A DNA stretch of 50,075 nt from Spirirestis rafaelensis WJT71-NPBG6. Its GTDB lineage: Bacteria > Cyanobacteriota > Cyanobacteriia > Cyanobacteriales > Nostocaceae. Every line of letters begins with the position of its first letter. Position 1 is the first letter of the stretch. The translations under genes and the position numbers were made by a program. Positions 24,242-39,094 of this stretch are shown here, in pieces. The stretch is taken from NCBI GenBank assembly GCA_019359015.1, contig JAHHID010000059.1, positions 1-50,075 of the forward strand. Direction: 5' to 3'. The notes below the pieces were generated by a model, which had not been told where the DNA came from, did no database searches, and saw nothing but the letters and a program-made list of their open reading frames with translations.

Positions 24242-24844
24242 TTGACAGATAATTCGTTCTCGCCAAAAGAAGTCTCTTCTAGTGGACGCGATCGCGTTCT
24301 TGATGAGGCTGAACAGCTATTTCGCAAGCGCGGCTACAATGCTGTGACAATGAGGGATATAGCTGTTGAGGTGGGAATTCGTCAGGCGTCGTTATACTAT
24401 CATTTCAACAGCAAGGAGCAACTTTTTGTGGTAGTTACCGAGCGTGTATTTGAGCGTCACCGCACCGGTTTACAGCAAGCTATTCAGAATGCAGAAACCA
24501 ACTTGCGATCGCAACTTAAAGCCGCTGCTGGTTGGTTTCTCTCTCAACCTCCTATCCATTTTTTGAGCATGGCACATACAGATATGCCCTTGTTGGGTGA
24601 AGAAAATATGAATAAGCTGTCAATTTGCTATGCCCAATTCATCTTTGAGCCGTTGGCACAGATTTTTGCCCAAGCGCAAGAGCGAGGCGAAATTCGCAAT
24701 ACTCGTACTAAAATTTTAGCTGGGTTCTTTTTGTCTGTTATGGAGAGCATTCCCTATGTGACTACTCAACCGGGTACTGCACCCACAGAAGTTATCGTGA
24801 ATGAAATGATTTCCGTTTTGTTGGATGGACTCAAGTTTTCATGA
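24242..24844 (+). CDS. TetR-family transcriptional regulator
   Basis: This 200-residue protein starts at TTG; the next ATG lies inside the HTH, so TTG or a nearby start is needed. The N-terminal HTH reads VLDEAEQLFRKRGYNAVTMR, DIAVEVGIRQASLYYHFNSK and EQLF, a canonical TetR fold. The C-terminal ligand domain (about residues 70-200) is not recognisable to a ligand. Palindromes with TAGGTA halves lie before it and between it and the DUF2141 gene, so it likely represses itself and the downstream outer-membrane module. Confidence 0.9.
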   Translation: MTDNSFSPKEVSSSGRDRVLDEAEQLFRKRGYNAVTMRDIAVEVGIRQASLYYHFNSKEQLFVVVTERVFERHRTGLQQAIQNAETNLRSQLKAAAGWFLSQPPIHFLSMAHTDMPLLGEENMNKLSICYAQFIFEPLAQIFAQAQERGEIRNTRTKILAGFFLSVMESIPYVTTQPGTAPTEVIVNEMISVLLDGLKFS

Positions 24845-24911
24845 AGAGGGGAAGGGGTAAAGGGAGAAAGAAATTGAACTGTTGATAACCAAAATAATTT
24901 TTTTGCCTATT

Positions 24912-24931
24912 TACCTATCTAATGATAGGTA
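24912..24931 (+). promoter_or_regulatory. perfect palindrome downstream of tetR, possible operator
   Basis: TACCTATC (24912-24919) and GATAGGTA (24924-24931) form an 8-bp inverted repeat around TAAT. It lies 68 bases after the TetR stop and about 210 bases before the DUF2141 start. It could be a TetR operator or, less likely, a weak terminator. Confidence 0.5.
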
Positions 24932-25140
24932 GTTAAATTAATTCTAGGGAAATCTTGGAACCATAGCGATCGCCTTTACCGTCGCTTACGTATCGACTAT
25001 CTCAAAGAGCGCAGCGTTATTATACCAGTTGTCCTATTCCTTCATATTTGCGATTGCAATTGCGAAAAAGCGAATTAAGCTGGTTTTAATCAAATTACTG
25101 CGTAAACAATTTGTAGTGTTTTACATAGGAGTGAATGACA

Positions 25141-25599
25141 ATGCAACGTACTTTCAAGAGTCTTTTACTTTTAACCGCTGTGATAAACTTGACAGCTTTA
25201 CAAGAAGCAAAAGCAGTGTCAAACAGTAGCCTTACGGTCACAATTGACGGGTTGAAAAATCAGCGTGGGCAAGTTTGCCTGAGTTTGTTTTCGGGTGGAC
25301 GAGGATTTCCTGGCAGCAGCGATCGCGCGGTGGCTGCCCGTTGTGTCAAACTAGAAAACGCTCCGCTGACAGTTAAATTTGACAACTTAAAAGCCGGAAA
25401 TTATGCGATCGCTGCTTTTCATGATGCCAACGGTGACGGTACTCTCAATCGTAATCCATTAGGTATTCCTACAGAACAGTTTGGCTTTTCTCAAAACCCG
25501 AAAATTCTCACCGGTGCCCCCAAGTTTGGCGATTCTGCGTTTCTGGTCGCAGGTCCAGAGACTAATATTCAAATTAAATTGCTGAACTTTTTCGGCTAA
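25141..25599 (+). CDS. DUF2141 exported protein
   Basis: This 152-residue protein (ATG 25141, nine bases after GGAG; the ATG at 25135 has too short a gap) has a signal peptide (FKSLLLLTAVINLTALQEAK). The DUF2141 domain follows: LTVTIDGLKNQRGQVCLSLF, PLTVKFDNLKAGNYAIAAFH, and DANGDGTLNRNPLGIPTEQF. The family is periplasmic or secreted, beta-sandwich-like, and of unknown function. Its DANGDGTLN element looks like a calcium loop. It lies upstream of the Omp85-type gene on the same strand and may be co-regulated by TetR. Confidence 0.88.
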   Translation: MQRTFKSLLLLTAVINLTALQEAKAVSNSSLTVTIDGLKNQRGQVCLSLFSGGRGFPGSSDRAVAARCVKLENAPLTVKFDNLKAGNYAIAAFHDANGDGTLNRNPLGIPTEQFGFSQNPKILTGAPKFGDSAFLVAGPETNIQIKLLNFFG

Positions 25600-25676
25600 A
25601 GTAAACGCTGTAGCATTACTTTATTCCCATTTTGCCGGAGAGCGATTTAAATCACTGGCGATATATTGTAATCGGT

Positions 25677-25856
25677 GTACTGCCAGGTTTACCTGGGAGT
25701 GCATTTAGTCACGGGTTATAATTGCGGGTGCGATCGCTGTTTGGGTTAATTCGCACTAACTTGGGATTTAACAACCAAGGAAAAGTCAAATTTGAAGTTA
25801 CTACCGATCAGCGGTTTTTATATCATCAGTTTTTTTGTACTTTATCTGCCAATTAA
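25677..25856 (+). pseudogene. decayed C-terminal fragment of an Omp85-type barrel gene
   Basis: In one frame the DNA reads LPGLPGSAFSHGL-stop-LRV, then RSLFGLIRTNLGFNNQGKV and KFEVTTDQRF. It matches the end of the intact barrel gene just downstream ([31 protein letters not shown]). A TAA replaces a Gly codon, and the natural stop after QRF is lost (TGA to TTA), so the frame runs on to 25856. It is a remnant of a tandem duplicate. Confidence 0.85.
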
Positions 25857-25947
25857 TAGATAGACAGGGACAAATTAAGGGTAATCTAAGCCAGTAGGCT
25901 ATGTTGTGTATCGTTTAACCTACTGAAATAGATAACAGACTTCAAAT

Positions 25948-32224
<6,277 letters not shown>

Positions 32225-32375
32225 ATGCCCCTTATCAAGGTAAAGGAATATAAAAAGCTGACCAGTCTTAATTGTTATCTTTTTATAGAGGAGACGCGCC
32301 AATTATACACCTGTGTCATCTATCTCTAAAGTTTTTGTATATACTGGTATTCAGCTATACTTTGGTTTTAGTTTC

Positions 32376-32524
32376 AGGACTTACGCAACTGGCACATTTA
32401 TCTGAAAACTGTCACATAGAATTAATATGGCTCTAAGGTTTATAAATCAATGCTTACAAGCATTTACGGCAAATTGAAATATATGTGCCAGTTGACCTTA
32501 TATTGTGACGCTTGCGTAAGTCCT
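32376..32524. mobile_element. MITE-like element, copy 2
   Basis: A 149-bp segment is bounded by AGGACTTACGCAA (32376-32388) and TTGCGTAAGTCCT (32512-32524). The first bases (AGGACTTACGCAACTGGCAC) match copy 1 at 151. A second copy of the inner arm (ATATGTGCCAGTTG) lies at about 32481. It has no coding capacity. Confidence 0.78.
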
Positions 32525-32959
32525 AAGTTTATCTTGCCTGAAAGCCATGTTAATTGTGCCTTTATTTTTTTAAGGTTTTTCATATCACCTTTGACAACAA
32601 GCCTTCAAGCTAATTACTTCGATTGTGACTAGTTTAAGCTATAGTTTTTACGTTTGTATTTGAGAAATGTATTTAAATTTTCTGATGAATATTTCAATTC
32701 TTCTCAAATACAGCAGATTGCACTTTTCGCATCTCTACAGCTTTTCAACTCAAAAGGCAGATTTAGAGCAAATTTTACTTCTGACTCCTGACTTCTGCTG
32801 TAGTTTATCTCATTATATTTTTTACCCCAATTCCTATAGTTTATTGACTTAAACTGAGTAGCATATCATAATGTAAACTATATAATGTCGCCAAATCATG
32901 ATAATTGAGTTATTTAATATGCAAAAACTAAAAAAATAAATAATTTCTTAACAATAATT
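32525..32959. other. AT-rich intergenic region
   Basis: Between MITE copy 2 and the coaR 3' end, no frame has family features and no structure stands out. Confidence 0.4.
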
Positions 32960-34069
32960 TTAACTTAGATAACAGTGACAATCAGGCTTGTCTAACAGCG
33001 ATTCAACTAAGGCATTTAGAGCAGTAGCAGCTAACAATCCACCGCCCAAAGTTCCTTCTATCGTAATAAAAGGCACAGATGTTTGCATTAATTGTCGCTT
33101 GGCGGCAGGTGCATGACTAAAACCAATCGGCATCGCAATCACTAACGCAGGCTGAATTTTTTTATTTTCAATTGCTTCGCAGACTTCTAAAAGTACTGAA
33201 GGAGCATAGCCAATAACTAGCACACAACCTTTGGTTACTTGCAGTAATTTTTCTCGCCATTCTTGATGTTGCCAAAAATCAATTTCTGCTTCTGTGGCGG
33301 TGGTAATGTGGGGATTGTCAATTAAAGTTTCCACGCGACATCCCAAATGAGCTAACCGAGTATTATCTAAAGTTGCTGCGACTGAGAAAGTATCGACAAC
33401 AACTTTACAGCCTGATTTTAGCGCTTCACGACTGGAGGCGATCGCTTTATTTCCCAACCTCAAAAATGACACCAAACTAACATCGCCACAAGCTAAAACC
33501 ATCTGCGAAATTAAATGTTGTTCAATTTCCGAACGGTTAGATAAATCAGGCAGCAAGCATTGTAAAGATTCTTGAAAAACTTCCGGATGAGTATGAACTT
33601 GTGCATCCAATTGACTCCAAAGATTGTCTAGTTCTCCGACTCCTGCTTGAGTTTCTACCTCTAATAACTTGAGTTGAGAAAAAACTTCCGCTTGCATAAT
33701 TTGACAATCTTTATCTCTTCCCAACAAACCTTCTAAAGCTGATGCGGTTTGCCGCAGTTGGGAAATTTGCTGCATAACTGTTCGATATTGCTGCTGAAGT
33801 TGCGACATCAGGGTTTTAGTTGTATCCGCTTCTGGTTCCACTTTCAGAATTTGGCGGATGTGGTTTAACTGAAATCCTTGCTGCTTCAGTGCGACGATAC
33901 GTTGCAATCGGCGGATATCCTGTTCATTATAAAGGCGATAGTTGCTATGCGATCGCACAGCTTGAGGTAGTAATCCCAACTGATGATAATGGCGAACCAT
34001 GCGAGGAGTAATACCGCCGCCAACTGCATCAGTGAGTTCTTTAATAGTTAAGCAACCAGCGTTGATCAT
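32960..34069 (-). CDS. coaR: CoaR-like cobalt regulator: MerR HTH fused to precorrin-8X methylmutase-like domain
   Basis: This 369-residue protein starts with a MerR HTH (LTIKELTDAVGGGITPRMVR, HYHQLGLLPQA) and a coiled region. A CbiC/CobH-like domain follows from about residue 160 (SLVSFLRLGNKAIASSREAL, VIGYAPSVLLEVCEAIE, VIAMPIGFSHAPAAK). The C-terminus is CHCYLS, the Cys-His-Cys motif reported for cobalt sensing in Synechocystis CoaR. CoaR activates the exporter gene coaT. Here coaT lies downstream of an intervening GGDEF-EAL gene instead of directly divergent. A CoaR-type dyad is present at the coaT promoter. Confidence 0.92.
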   Translation of the reverse strand: MINAGCLTIKELTDAVGGGITPRMVRHYHQLGLLPQAVRSHSNYRLYNEQDIRRLQRIVALKQQGFQLNHIRQILKVEPEADTTKTLMSQLQQQYRTVMQQISQLRQTASALEGLLGRDKDCQIMQAEVFSQLKLLEVETQAGVGELDNLWSQLDAQVHTHPEVFQESLQCLLPDLSNRSEIEQHLISQMVLACGDVSLVSFLRLGNKAIASSREALKSGCKVVVDTFSVAATLDNTRLAHLGCRVETLIDNPHITTATEAEIDFWQHQEWREKLLQVTKGCVLVIGYAPSVLLEVCEAIENKKIQPALVIAMPIGFSHAPAAKRQLMQTSVPFITIEGTLGGGLLAATALNALVESLLDKPDCHCYLS

Positions 34070-34370
34070 TTCACCAACAGGATACTCCAGTTTTAGCGTA
34101 GCAATTACTGTTACATAACCGATGTATTTTTATTTCCACCAAAATGTAACATTAAAATATGTCTTTTGATATATTTCTGTAGATAGTTGAGAAGGCTAAC
34201 TTGTCAAGATAACAACATTAACATCTCACAATGTCTACGGTGTGGAGTTTTTGTCGCTTCCTGTACTTGGCTTCGCCTCGAACAGAGCGCCTTAGCGGCG
34301 GTTTTCGTCCCATGTTCCTTAGCTTAAGGGATTTAACTCGGTCGCGAGGCTATCGTAACAATACGCTACT
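34070..34370. other. intergenic region between coaR and the GGDEF-EAL gene
   Basis: About 300 bp. It contains CTTGTCAAG at 34200-34208, a half-site-like match to the coaT dyad, and a dispersed motif (CTTGGCTTCGCCTCG). No gene is supported; the frame from 34231 is an overlapping artefact. Confidence 0.4.
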
Positions 34371-36680
34371 ATGCCCACAGCAAATGACGGTGACTCGCAT
34401 ATCTCTAAGACAGTTTTCGGGTGGCTGCACCGCATACCACCTAAATTGGGCTATGTGCTGATTGTGGTAATCTACCTGATTCTCTGGGCAATATTGGACA
34501 AAGTGTCACTTGCCTTTGAAACAACGCCGGAAGTTCAAATTTGGTATCCGTCGTCAGCCCTCGATTTCGTCCTCATCTTAGTCTTCGGTCTGCGCTACGC
34601 TCCAGCGCTGTTGCTGAACACGCTGGTACATGAATATGTGGTGGCTCACCGCGACCTGAATTTTATCACACTGCTGATACTTGATTTTACCACAACGATA
34701 GGCTACGCCGGAGCCAGCGCCTTGCTGTTGTTCAAACTGCACATTAACCCCCGCTTGCGTCAGTTGCGCGATGTGGTCTGCTTTAACATTGTCGCAGTCT
34801 TGATTGCACCACTCATCGTCGCTTGGCTGCAAGTTGTAAACTTTGCGTGGAGCGGGTTGATCCCCTGGTCAAAGTTAGTTCCGTACACGCTACATTACTG
34901 GGCTGGAGATGCTACCGGCATCGTAATGCTAGCCCCATTTCTGCTGATTTTGCTACGTAAGCTGCCGTGGGTGTGGTTGCACAAAGAGCAGCAATCGCCA
35001 GCGACAGAGGGTAAGCTACGCTTGCCCACATTGCGAGAAGTTCTGGAGTTGCTTCTGGAGGGCACGGTATTGGGTATTGGGATTTTAACTGGGTATGCGG
35101 CACCGCGAGCAACTAATCTGGACTACACCTATTTCGTTTTTTTACCAGTAATTTGGAGCGCTTTGCGGCACGGGTTTGAGAGAGCAGCGGTGACGGTTTT
35201 GTCGATGAACGTCGGGGTTGCGCTCTTGGTGCTTGCCAAGTTCGGTTCATCTAATCTTTTGGTTTTGCACTTCGGCTTGATGGCGATTTCGCTAATGGGT
35301 CTGCTTGTGGGTGCCGTCACCACCGAGCGGATGCATACCGAGAAAGCCTTGCGCGATTCTAATAAGTGGCTGAAGTACAATGCTTTTCATGATGGACTCA
35401 CAGGTTTAGCTAACCGCTCTTTGTTTATGGAACACTTAGAGCGTGCAGTCGAACACGGCAAACGCGATCGCGATTTTCGATTCGCTGTACTCTTTGTTGA
35501 CTTGGATCGCTTCAAGCTAATTAATGATAGCCTTGGGCATCTAGTTGGAGATCAATTACTGATTGCCATTGCAGGCAAACTGCAAGCTTGTCTGCGTCCC
35601 ACAGATACAATTGCACGTTTTGGGGGAGATGAATTCACAATCTTGCTTGAAAATCTCTCGGACATCAGCGACACAATACGTGTTGCCGAACGCATACAGG
35701 CAGAACTGTCATTGCCCTTCGATCTTAGCAAAGAACAGGTATTCATTACGGCAAGTATCGGCATCGCCCTGAGTGCAACAGGTTATAATCACCCACAAGA
35801 CTTGGTGCGTGACGCTGACATCGCCATGTACCGAGCCAAGATCGGTGGCAAGGCACGCTACGAGATATTTAACACGAGTATGCACGATCGCGCAGTGGTA
35901 CGCTTGCAGATCGAGACGGATCTACGCCGAGCAATTGAACGTCAGGAGTTTTTGATTCACTATCAGCCGCTGGTATCGCTGGAAACTGGTAGGATTATTG
36001 GTTTCGAGTCTTTGCTACGCTGGCAGCATCCAGAACGTGGACTCCTCTTTCCACCTGAATTTATTGTAGTAGCGGAAGAAATCGGACTGATGGTCTCGAT
36101 TGACCAGTGGGTAATGCGCCAAGCTTGTCACCAGATACAGCAGTGGCAAGAGCAAATTAAGAGATATCCCCCTTTATCAATCAGTGTGAATATTTGCAAT
36201 CAGCATTTCACTCAACCGAATCTAGTCGAGGAAATTAGCAAAATTCTCCAAGAGACGAGCTTGGATGCCCATCGCTTGAAGTTGGAGATTACGGAAAATG
36301 TGATTCTGGAAAACCATCGCTCTGCAACTGCCACCCTCTGGCAATTAAAAGCTTTGGATATTCGCTTGGTCATCGATGACTTTGGTACAGGCTATTCATC
36401 ATTAGGTCGTCTACACCGTTTTCCGATTAATGAGTTGAAGATTGATCAAACCTTCGTCAGCAATATAAATCCTAATGAGAAAAATTTAGACATTGCCGAA
36501 ACTATCGTATCGCTTGGTAAAAAACTTGGCGTGGATGTGACAGCAGAAGGAATAGAAACGGCAGAGCAACTCGCACAACTCAAAGAGATGAAATGTGCAT
36601 ATGGGCAGGGACACTTTTTTTCTCAGCCATTGTCCAGTGAGGCAGCAGAAGCCTTAATTATCGCAAATCCTCAATGGTAG
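34371..36680 (+). CDS. membrane MASE1-like GGDEF-EAL protein (c-di-GMP turnover)
   Basis: This 769-residue protein has eight or so N-terminal membrane helices of MASE1 type (residues about 25-325, with VQIWYPSSALDFVLILVFGL). A GGDEF domain follows (DGLTGLANRSLF, RFGGDEF at about 416-422) and an EAL domain (GFESLLRW, about Glu546; DDFGTGYSSLGRL; ITENVIL; AEGIET). The diguanylate cyclase signature is intact. The EAL motif is ESL with the other phosphodiesterase residues present, so both activities are possible. Base composition is more GC-rich than its neighbours. It lies between coaR and coaT. The GT2 protein at 6199 has a PilZ domain that could read its product. Confidence 0.93.
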   Translation: MPTANDGDSHISKTVFGWLHRIPPKLGYVLIVVIYLILWAILDKVSLAFETTPEVQIWYPSSALDFVLILVFGLRYAPALLLNTLVHEYVVAHRDLNFITLLILDFTTTIGYAGASALLLFKLHINPRLRQLRDVVCFNIVAVLIAPLIVAWLQVVNFAWSGLIPWSKLVPYTLHYWAGDATGIVMLAPFLLILLRKLPWVWLHKEQQSPATEGKLRLPTLREVLELLLEGTVLGIGILTGYAAPRATNLDYTYFVFLPVIWSALRHGFERAAVTVLSMNVGVALLVLAKFGSSNLLVLHFGLMAISLMGLLVGAVTTERMHTEKALRDSNKWLKYNAFHDGLTGLANRSLFMEHLERAVEHGKRDRDFRFAVLFVDLDRFKLINDSLGHLVGDQLLIAIAGKLQACLRPTDTIARFGGDEFTILLENLSDISDTIRVAERIQAELSLPFDLSKEQVFITASIGIALSATGYNHPQDLVRDADIAMYRAKIGGKARYEIFNTSMHDRAVVRLQIETDLRRAIERQEFLIHYQPLVSLETGRIIGFESLLRWQHPERGLLFPPEFIVVAEEIGLMVSIDQWVMRQACHQIQQWQEQIKRYPPLSISVNICNQHFTQPNLVEEISKILQETSLDAHRLKLEITENVILENHRSATATLWQLKALDIRLVIDDFGTGYSSLGRLHRFPINELKIDQTFVSNINPNEKNLDIAETIVSLGKKLGVDVTAEGIETAEQLAQLKEMKCAYGQGHFFSQPLSSEAAEALIIANPQW

Positions 36681-36823
36681 GGTTGACCCTTTTTGAATTC
36701 ACGCATTCAAAATTCACGCAGGAAGAAATAAAAAAATAATTTTTAATTAATTAATTTTGGGTTCAAGCCCCCACAGCCACTTTTTAATTTCAGTGGTCTT
36801 CCGCAGAGCGGAGGCTACCGCCA

Positions 36824-36867
36824 ACAATTAGTGGCGCTTCCTTGCCCCCACTAATTGTCTTTTTTTT
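36824..36867 (+). terminator. intrinsic terminator of the GGDEF-EAL gene
   Basis: ACAATTAGTGG (36824-36834) pairs perfectly with CCACTAATTGT (36848-36858), followed by C and eight T. It separates the GGDEF-EAL transcript from coaT. A (GAATTTT)n heptamer repeat follows at 36868-36894. Confidence 0.85.
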
Positions 36868-36931
36868 GAATTTTGAATTTTGAATTTTGAATTGGAGCGT
36901 TGGCGCAGCCTCTCCCCCTGGGAGAAGCGAC

Positions 36932-36961
36932 TTGACCTTGACATTAGTGTCAAGGTTTAGG
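36932..36961 (+). promoter_or_regulatory. coaT promoter with MerR-type dyad (probable CoaR operator)
   Basis: The -35 TTGACC (36932-36937) and a weak -10 (TAGGGT, about 36958) are about 20 bp apart, the overlong spacer typical of MerR-activated promoters. Inside lies a perfect dyad, CCTTGACA-TTAG-TGTCAAGG (36936-36955). It starts about 35 bases before the coaT ATG. Confidence 0.75.
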
Positions 36962-36990
36962 GTGAGAGAGTCCCTATTGATAAAACTTTC

Positions 36991-39009
36991 ATGTACTCAC
37001 AACGTTTAACCGAATTCACCAAAGAACACTCAGATGTCTTTGCAGCCGCTGTTTGTGGCGTGTTGTTGCTTCTGGGAGCATTCGCTTTGCATCTTGGCTG
37101 GTTGGGATGGGCATTGCTGCTACTGCCCGCCGCTTATGTGATTGGTGGCTACGAAAGCGCCCGCGAGGGACTAACTACGCTTTTTAAAGAAAAAGAACTA
37201 GATGTAGATTTACTGATGATTGTAGCGGCGTTGGGTGCTGCTGGTTTGGGTTTATGGCAACGAGAATATCACCTGATTATCGATGGGGCAATCTTGATTC
37301 TGATCTTTGCCATAAGCGGTGCCCTCGAAGGTTACGCGATGCGACGCACTGAGCGCAGTATTCGCAGTTTGATGAGCCTGACACCAGATATCGCAATGGT
37401 TTTACGTCAGGGAAGAGAAGAGGAAGTTTCGATTTCCCAGTTAAAGGTAGGGGATGAAATTGTCGTCAAACCGGGAGAGTTAATTCCTACCGATGCAGTG
37501 ATTGTATCTGGTTACAGCACCATCAATCAAGCGGCAATTACGGGGGAATCTTTACCTATAGAAAAGACGGTGGGTGAGGAAGTGTTTGCAGGTACGCTTA
37601 ACGGTTATGGTGCGCTGAAGTTGAAGGTGCATCAACCACCGGAAAGCAGTTTGATTCAACGTGTGATTAAGTTAGTAGAGCAAGCGCAGACTGAAGAACC
37701 ACCTTCGCAACAGTTTATTGAGAAATTTGAAAGGAGTTATGCACGCTTCATTGTGATTGCTGGGATATTGCTGGCAACTTTACCCCCGTTTCTTTTGGGT
37801 TGGGATTGGGAAACAACGATTTATCGAGCGCTGACCTTTTTGGTGGTAGCTTCTCCTTGTGCGTTGATGGCAGCAATTATGCCGACGCTGTTATCGGGAA
37901 TTGCCAATGGTGCAAGACAGGGGATTTTGTTTAAAAATGGTAGCCAGTTAGAAATGATGGGGAAAGTGAGAGCGATCGCTTTCGATAAAACTGGTACTCT
38001 GACTACAGGTATCGTGCAACTTTTTCAAGTAATTCCTGCTGGTAATTATTCGCAAGCAGATGTATTGAAAGTAGCCGCAACCGTCGAATCAGTTTCCGAA
38101 CATGCGATCGGTAAGGCTATTGTTCAGGCGGCTGCTGATTTAAATTGGGTTAGTGCAGTTGAGGTGCAAGCTATCCCCGGACAGGGAATACTCGGTATCA
38201 ACAAAGACCAACAGGTAATTGTGGGTAATGCTGCTTTTGTGCAGAAGTATGTAACAAATTTACCTGAAGATTTGCAGAAATCTGCTTCAGTGTTGGAGCA
38301 GCAAGGTAAGACAGTCGTTTGGGTAGCGCAGGGGGGGATAGGGAGAGGGGGGGATGGGGAGATGGGGGGACAACGGGAAAAGGAGAATTCAAAATTTAAT
38401 ACTCTCTCCCCCACTCCTCCACTCTTCCACTCCCCCACTCCCCCACCATTTGAGGTGATAGGTTTGATAGCGATCGCCGACGAGGTGAGGGCAGAGGCAG
38501 CTGCAACAATCGCCCGCTTAAAGGCGTTGGGAGTTGAACAAATCGTCATGTTAACTGGCGATAATCAGCGCACTGCTGATAGTGTGGCGCAAGCAGTGGG
38601 TATAAATCAGGTATATGCAGAACTTTTGCCAGAAGAGAAATTGGATGTAATCCGCCGCTTGCAAGAGCAGTATGAAACAGTGGCAATGGTGGGCGATGGT
38701 ATTAATGATGCACCAGCATTAGCTCAGGCTTCTGTAGGTATTGCTATGGGAGTTGCCGGAAGTGATGTAGCATTGGAAACAGCAGATATTATATTGATGG
38801 CAGACCGACTGGAGAAGCTTGCAGTGGCGATGCGTTTGGGGAAAAGAGCGCACAGCATAGTTAAGCAGAATATAGCAGTTGCTTTGTCTTTCATTATTCT
38901 GCTTTTGGTGGGTAATTTTCTCGGAAATATTAACTTACCCCTCGGTGTAATTGGGCATGAGGGGTCTACTGTGTTAGTTACCCTGAGTGGTCTGAGATTG
39001 TTGAAATGA
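36991..39009 (+). CDS. coaT: P1B-4-type heavy-metal (cobalt) ATPase with repeat insertion
   Basis: This 672-residue P-type ATPase has membrane helices, ITGESLP (actuator), the P1B-4 metal motif SPC (Ser288-Pro-Cys290), DKTGTLT (phospho-Asp332), TGDNQRTA (about 524), GDGINDAPA (about 569) and HEGST (about 656). SPC plus HEG-S/G-T is the cobalt/zinc class including CoaT; no N-terminal heavy-metal-binding domain is present. Between VWVAQ and FEVIGLIAIADE there are about 40 low-complexity residues (447-486) encoded by a dispersed repeat in frame. It is expected to export cobalt under CoaR control. Whether the insertion leaves it active is unknown. Confidence 0.92.
   Translation: MYSQRLTEFTKEHSDVFAAAVCGVLLLLGAFALHLGWLGWALLLLPAAYVIGGYESAREGLTTLFKEKELDVDLLMIVAALGAAGLGLWQREYHLIIDGAILILIFAISGALEGYAMRRTERSIRSLMSLTPDIAMVLRQGREEEVSISQLKVGDEIVVKPGELIPTDAVIVSGYSTINQAAITGESLPIEKTVGEEVFAGTLNGYGALKLKVHQPPESSLIQRVIKLVEQAQTEEPPSQQFIEKFERSYARFIVIAGILLATLPPFLLGWDWETTIYRALTFLVVASPCALMAAIMPTLLSGIANGARQGILFKNGSQLEMMGKVRAIAFDKTGTLTTGIVQLFQVIPAGNYSQADVLKVAATVESVSEHAIGKAIVQAAADLNWVSAVEVQAIPGQGILGINKDQQVIVGNAAFVQKYVTNLPEDLQKSASVLEQQGKTVVWVAQGGIGRGGDGEMGGQREKENSKFNTLSPTPPLFHSPTPPPFEVIGLIAIADEVRAEAAATIARLKALGVEQIVMLTGDNQRTADSVAQAVGINQVYAELLPEEKLDVIRRLQEQYETVAMVGDGINDAPALAQASVGIAMGVAGSDVALETADIILMADRLEKLAVAMRLGKRAHSIVKQNIAVALSFIILLLVGNFLGNINLPLGVIGHEGSTVLVTLSGLRLLK
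38331..38448 (+). repeat. dispersed G-rich/C-rich repeat inserted in the coaT coding region
   Basis: GGGGGGGATAGGGAGAGGGG and related G-runs are followed by a short AT-rich middle, then CTCTCCCCCACTCCTCCAC-type C-runs. It resembles the intergenic repeat family of the window. The frame remains open through it, encoding GGIGRGGDGEMGG and later SPTPPLFHSPTPPP. Confidence 0.85.
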
Positions 39010-39094
39010 GGTAGGCAATCTAATAAAACGAACCGCAGAGGCGCAGAGAGCGCAGAGGAGGAGGGGAGCGATCGCCATATATTATTTTGGCTTT

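Noticed and set aside
34231-34461. 76-codon plus-strand frame upstream of the GGDEF-EAL gene
   Set aside because: It overlaps the true start in another frame and contains a dispersed repeat motif.
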